From positions 1-6,773 of the forward strand of contig JBKBMT010000107.1 in assembly GCA_046295655.1 (NCBI GenBank): DNA of 6,773 nt, written 5' to 3'. The translations under genes were made by a program, and so were the position numbers. The number at the start of each line of letters is the position of its first letter. The first letter of the stretch is position 1. Below the pieces are notes generated by a model that saw only the letters and a list, made by a program, of their open reading frames with translations, did no database searches and had not been told where the DNA came from. Shown in pieces: positions 5,007 to 6,773 of this stretch. The stretch comes from JBKBMT01 sp046295655. GTDB lineage: Bacteria; Pseudomonadota; Alphaproteobacteria; Rhodobacterales; Rhodobacteraceae.

Positions 5007-6608
5007 ATGATCCGCTCGTTTCTCGCTTCGGTTGCCGCGCTTGCGCTGGGCGCAGGTGCCGCGGCCGCAGACTTCACGCTGCATGTGCTGCACATCAACG
5101 ATTTTCACAGCCGGATCGAACCCATCACGCGGTTCGACAGCACCTGTTCCGCCGGCGACGATGCCGAGGGCAAGTGCTTCGGCGGCGTCGCGCGCCTTGC
5201 CACGAAGATCAACGAACTGCGCGACCGGCTGCGCGCCGAGGGGCAGAACGTGATCGTCCTCGACGCGGGCGACCAGTATCAGGGATCGCTGTTCTATTCG
5301 ACCTACAAGGGTGCTGCCGAGATCGAGTTCATGAACCGCATCGGGTTCGATGCGATGGTTCTGGGCAACCACGAATTCGACGACGGACCCGAGGCGGTGT
5401 CCGAACTGCTGAACATGGCCGAGTTTCCGGTCATCGCGGGCAACCTCGACCTCAGCCAGTCGAACCTGCTTCGGGGCCGGGTTCCGCGCAGTGTCGTGCT
5501 CGATGTCGGGGGCAGGCAGGTCGGCATCGTATCGGCCCTGACCACCACAACCACCGAAATCGCAAGCCCGGGGCCGAGCGTCATCTTTCAGGACGAGATC
5601 GAAAGCCTGCGCGCGCAGGTTGCCGAACTTCAGGCGCAGGGGATCAGCAAGATCATCGCGCTGACCCATGTGGGGTTTTCGCATGATCTGGAGATCGCGG
5701 CCGCGGTCGAGGGTATCGACCTGGTGATCGGCGGCCATTCCCATACCTATCTGTCCGCCTCTGACCCGGCCCGCGCCGGCGCCTATCCGACCTGGGTCAG
5801 CCGCGAGGACGGAACCGCCGTTCCGGTGGTGCAGGCCTATGCCTACGGCAAGTATCTTGGTCATGTCGAACTCAGTTTCGACGCCGAGGGCAACCTGCTG
5901 CACGCCCAGGGGGACACGCTGCTGATCGACGCCTCGGTCGAGCCCGACCCGGAAATCGCCGCGCGGGTCGCCGAACTTGCCGGCCCGATCGACGAACTGA
6001 AGGCGCGTGTGGTGGCCGAGGCCGCCGGCGATATCGACGGCGACCGCGCGTCGTGCCGGCAGCGGGAATGCACGATGGGCAATCTGGTGGCGGAGGCGAT
6101 GCTGGACCGGGTGCGCGACCAGGGCATCCAGATCGCCATCCAGAACGGCGGCGGGCTGCGCGCCTCGATCCAGGCGGGGCCGGTCACGATGGGCGACGTT
6201 CTCACCGTCCTGCCGTTCCAGAACACGCTGTCCACCTTCCGGGCGAAGGGCGCGACCATCCTTGCCGCGCTGGAGAACGGGGTAAGCCAGCTTGACGAAG
6301 GCGCGGGCCGGTTCGCCCAAGTGGCCGGGCTGAAATACACCTTCGATCCCTCCGCCCCGGTCGGTCAGCGGGTGTCCGAGGTGATGGTGCGGGACGGCGA
6401 TGCCTGGGTGCCGCTGGATCCCGAGGCGATCTACGGCGTGGTCTCGAACGACTATGTCCGCAAGGGAGGCGACGGCTTCCGCATGTTCGCGACCGAGGCG
6501 ATGGATGCCTACGACTACGGCCCGGACCTCGCCGATGTGACGGCCGAATACATGGCCCGGGTCGGACCGTACACCCCCGCGCTGGACGGCCGGATCACGC
6601 GGCGCTGA
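5007..6608 (+). CDS. Secreted 5'-nucleotidase, CD73/UshA-like (533 aa)
   Basis: The protein hydrolyses nucleoside 5'-phosphates to nucleosides and phosphate, probably in the periplasm. Residues 1-21 are a Sec signal peptide with likely cleavage after AAA near 21. The metallophosphatase domain (about 24-250) has all expected two-metal ligands: D32 and H34 (NDFH), D89 (DAGDQ), N121 with the H122/D125 catalytic dyad (GNHEFD), H221 (THVG) and H244/H246 (GGHSH). The C-terminal nucleotide-binding domain (about 335-530) has R351 in CRQREC, N380 and R385 in NGGGLR, F404 (PFQN), Y483 and D489 (KGGDGF); F404 and Y483 would sandwich the base. Remembered side by side with human ecto-5'-nucleotidase it shares long stretches, such as GGVARL, LDAGDQYQG, VPVVQAYA-GKYLG and the CR-RECxMGNL motif, and keeps two of its cysteine pairs (C47/C57, C350/C355), consistent with oxidative folding outside the cytoplasm. 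It ends at DGRITRR with no anchor. It appears monocistronic, with a strong GGAGG site and a hairpin after the stop. Confidence 0.93.
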   Translation: MIRSFLASVAALALGAGAAAADFTLHVLHINDFHSRIEPITRFDSTCSAGDDAEGKCFGGVARLATKINELRDRLRAEGQNVIVLDAGDQYQGSLFYSTYKGAAEIEFMNRIGFDAMVLGNHEFDDGPEAVSELLNMAEFPVIAGNLDLSQSNLLRGRVPRSVVLDVGGRQVGIVSALTTTTTEIASPGPSVIFQDEIESLRAQVAELQAQGISKIIALTHVGFSHDLEIAAAVEGIDLVIGGHSHTYLSASDPARAGAYPTWVSREDGTAVPVVQAYAYGKYLGHVELSFDAEGNLLHAQGDTLLIDASVEPDPEIAARVAELAGPIDELKARVVAEAAGDIDGDRASCRQRECTMGNLVAEAMLDRVRDQGIQIAIQNGGGLRASIQAGPVTMGDVLTVLPFQNTLSTFRAKGATILAALENGVSQLDEGAGRFAQVAGLKYTFDPSAPVGQRVSEVMVRDGDAWVPLDPEAIYGVVSNDYVRKGGDGFRMFATEAMDAYDYGPDLADVTAEYMARVGPYTPALDGRITRR

Positions 6609-6621
6609 GAGGTGATGCGGC

Positions 6622-6643
6622 TCCGGGCGCCCCGGCGCCCGGA
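6622..6643 (+). terminator. GC-rich hairpin after the nucleotidase gene; likely terminator
   Basis: CCGGGCGCC (6623-6631) pairs perfectly with GGCGCCCGG (6634-6642), and T6622 pairs with A6643, giving up to ten base pairs; sterically the loop would open to about four bases. It begins 14 bases after the nucleotidase stop. The following bases (TCTGCTTG) are only moderately T-rich, so termination may be partial or Rho-aided. The dyad can act in either direction, but no minus-strand gene ends here. Confidence 0.55.
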
Positions 6644-6722
6644 TCTGCTTGACGGGGCACGAATTCGGCTGTTCATCCGTCTTGGCGTCCGTCTCGGGCG
6701 AAACTTGTGAAAGGACTGGCGG

Positions 6723-6773
6723 ATGCAGAGCTGGCTCGAGTATGCGTCCTACATGCCGCACGGCTATTGCCTG
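6723..6773 (+). CDS. Start of a probable membrane sensor/signalling protein (cut by right edge)
   Basis: An ATG at 6723 opens a frame of 17 codons that runs off the window, preceded by AAGGA (6711-6715) seven bases upstream. The residues MQSWLEYASYMPHGYCL resemble the opening of proteins that carry an N-terminal multi-helix membrane sensor region with a MPHG-C-LW-type motif just before the first helix, commonly joined to PAS, histidine kinase or GGDEF output domains. The output domain lies outside and cannot be known. The 114-bp gap before it holds the terminator hairpin and a TTGACG (6649-6654) that could be a -35 box but has no good -10 partner. That a gene starts here is fairly likely; its class is a pattern-memory guess. 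Confidence 0.5.
   Translation, partial: MQSWLEYASYMPHGYCL

Noticed and set aside
4848..6761. A 637-codon open frame on the minus strand opposite the nucleotidase gene
   Set aside because: It mirrors the whole nucleotidase gene, has no recognisable domain, is rich in H, R, D, G and P as antisense frames of GC-rich genes are, and overlaps the DUF952 start. The plus-strand protein has full catalytic motifs and a signal peptide.
1..6773. Mobile element, CRISPR, tRNA or defence island
   Set aside because: No transposase, terminal repeats, regularly spaced long repeats, tRNA-like cloverleaf or shift in base composition was seen; all recognised genes are of ordinary metabolic, transport or regulatory families.

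Overview
This window is about 6.8 kb of GC-rich, densely packed chromosome. Codon use is strongly GC-biased at third positions, genes overlap or nearly touch, and long stop-free antisense frames run through the real genes. The protein set (short MerR regulator, paired PaaI-type thioesterases, DinF-type MATE pump, DUF952 next to class 2 PyrD) suggests an alphaproteobacterium, most likely of the Rhodobacteraceae. That placement is inference from recognised families, not from a search.

Layout, left to right. (1) Positions 1-609, minus: the N-terminal 203 codons of an AI-2E family (TqsA/PerM-like) membrane transporter, running off the left edge. (2) 697-1071, minus: a 124-residue MerR-family regulator. 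(3) 1177-3447, plus, divergent from merR: a tightly coupled run of two hotdog-fold acyl-CoA thioesterases of the PaaI type (joined by a GTGA stop/start overlap) and a 436-residue MATE efflux transporter (8-bp overlap). (4) 3455-4854, minus, convergent with the MATE gene across a 7-bp gap: a DUF952 gene followed by pyrD (quinone-dependent dihydroorotate dehydrogenase), again joined by a GTGA overlap. (5) 5007-6608, plus, divergent from DUF952: a secreted 5'-nucleotidase with notable resemblance to animal ecto-5'-nucleotidase (CD73), followed by a GC-rich hairpin. (6) 6723 to the right edge, plus: the first 17 codons of a protein whose start resembles membrane-anchored sensor or signalling proteins.

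How they may work together. The merR/thioesterase/MATE block looks like a divergently controlled unit in which the regulator could sit between back-to-back promoters; its ligand cannot be read from sequence. On the right, pyrD (de novo pyrimidine synthesis) and a periplasmic nucleotidase (nucleotide salvage or phosphate scavenging) share a nucleotide theme, but they are transcribed apart and any joint regulation is speculative.

No IS element, phage gene, CRISPR array, tRNA or rRNA is visible. The region looks like ordinary core genome. I do not see a convincing undescribed system; the items most worth a second look are the CD73-like enzyme, the DUF952-pyrD coupling, and some small repeat structures in the intergenic DNA.
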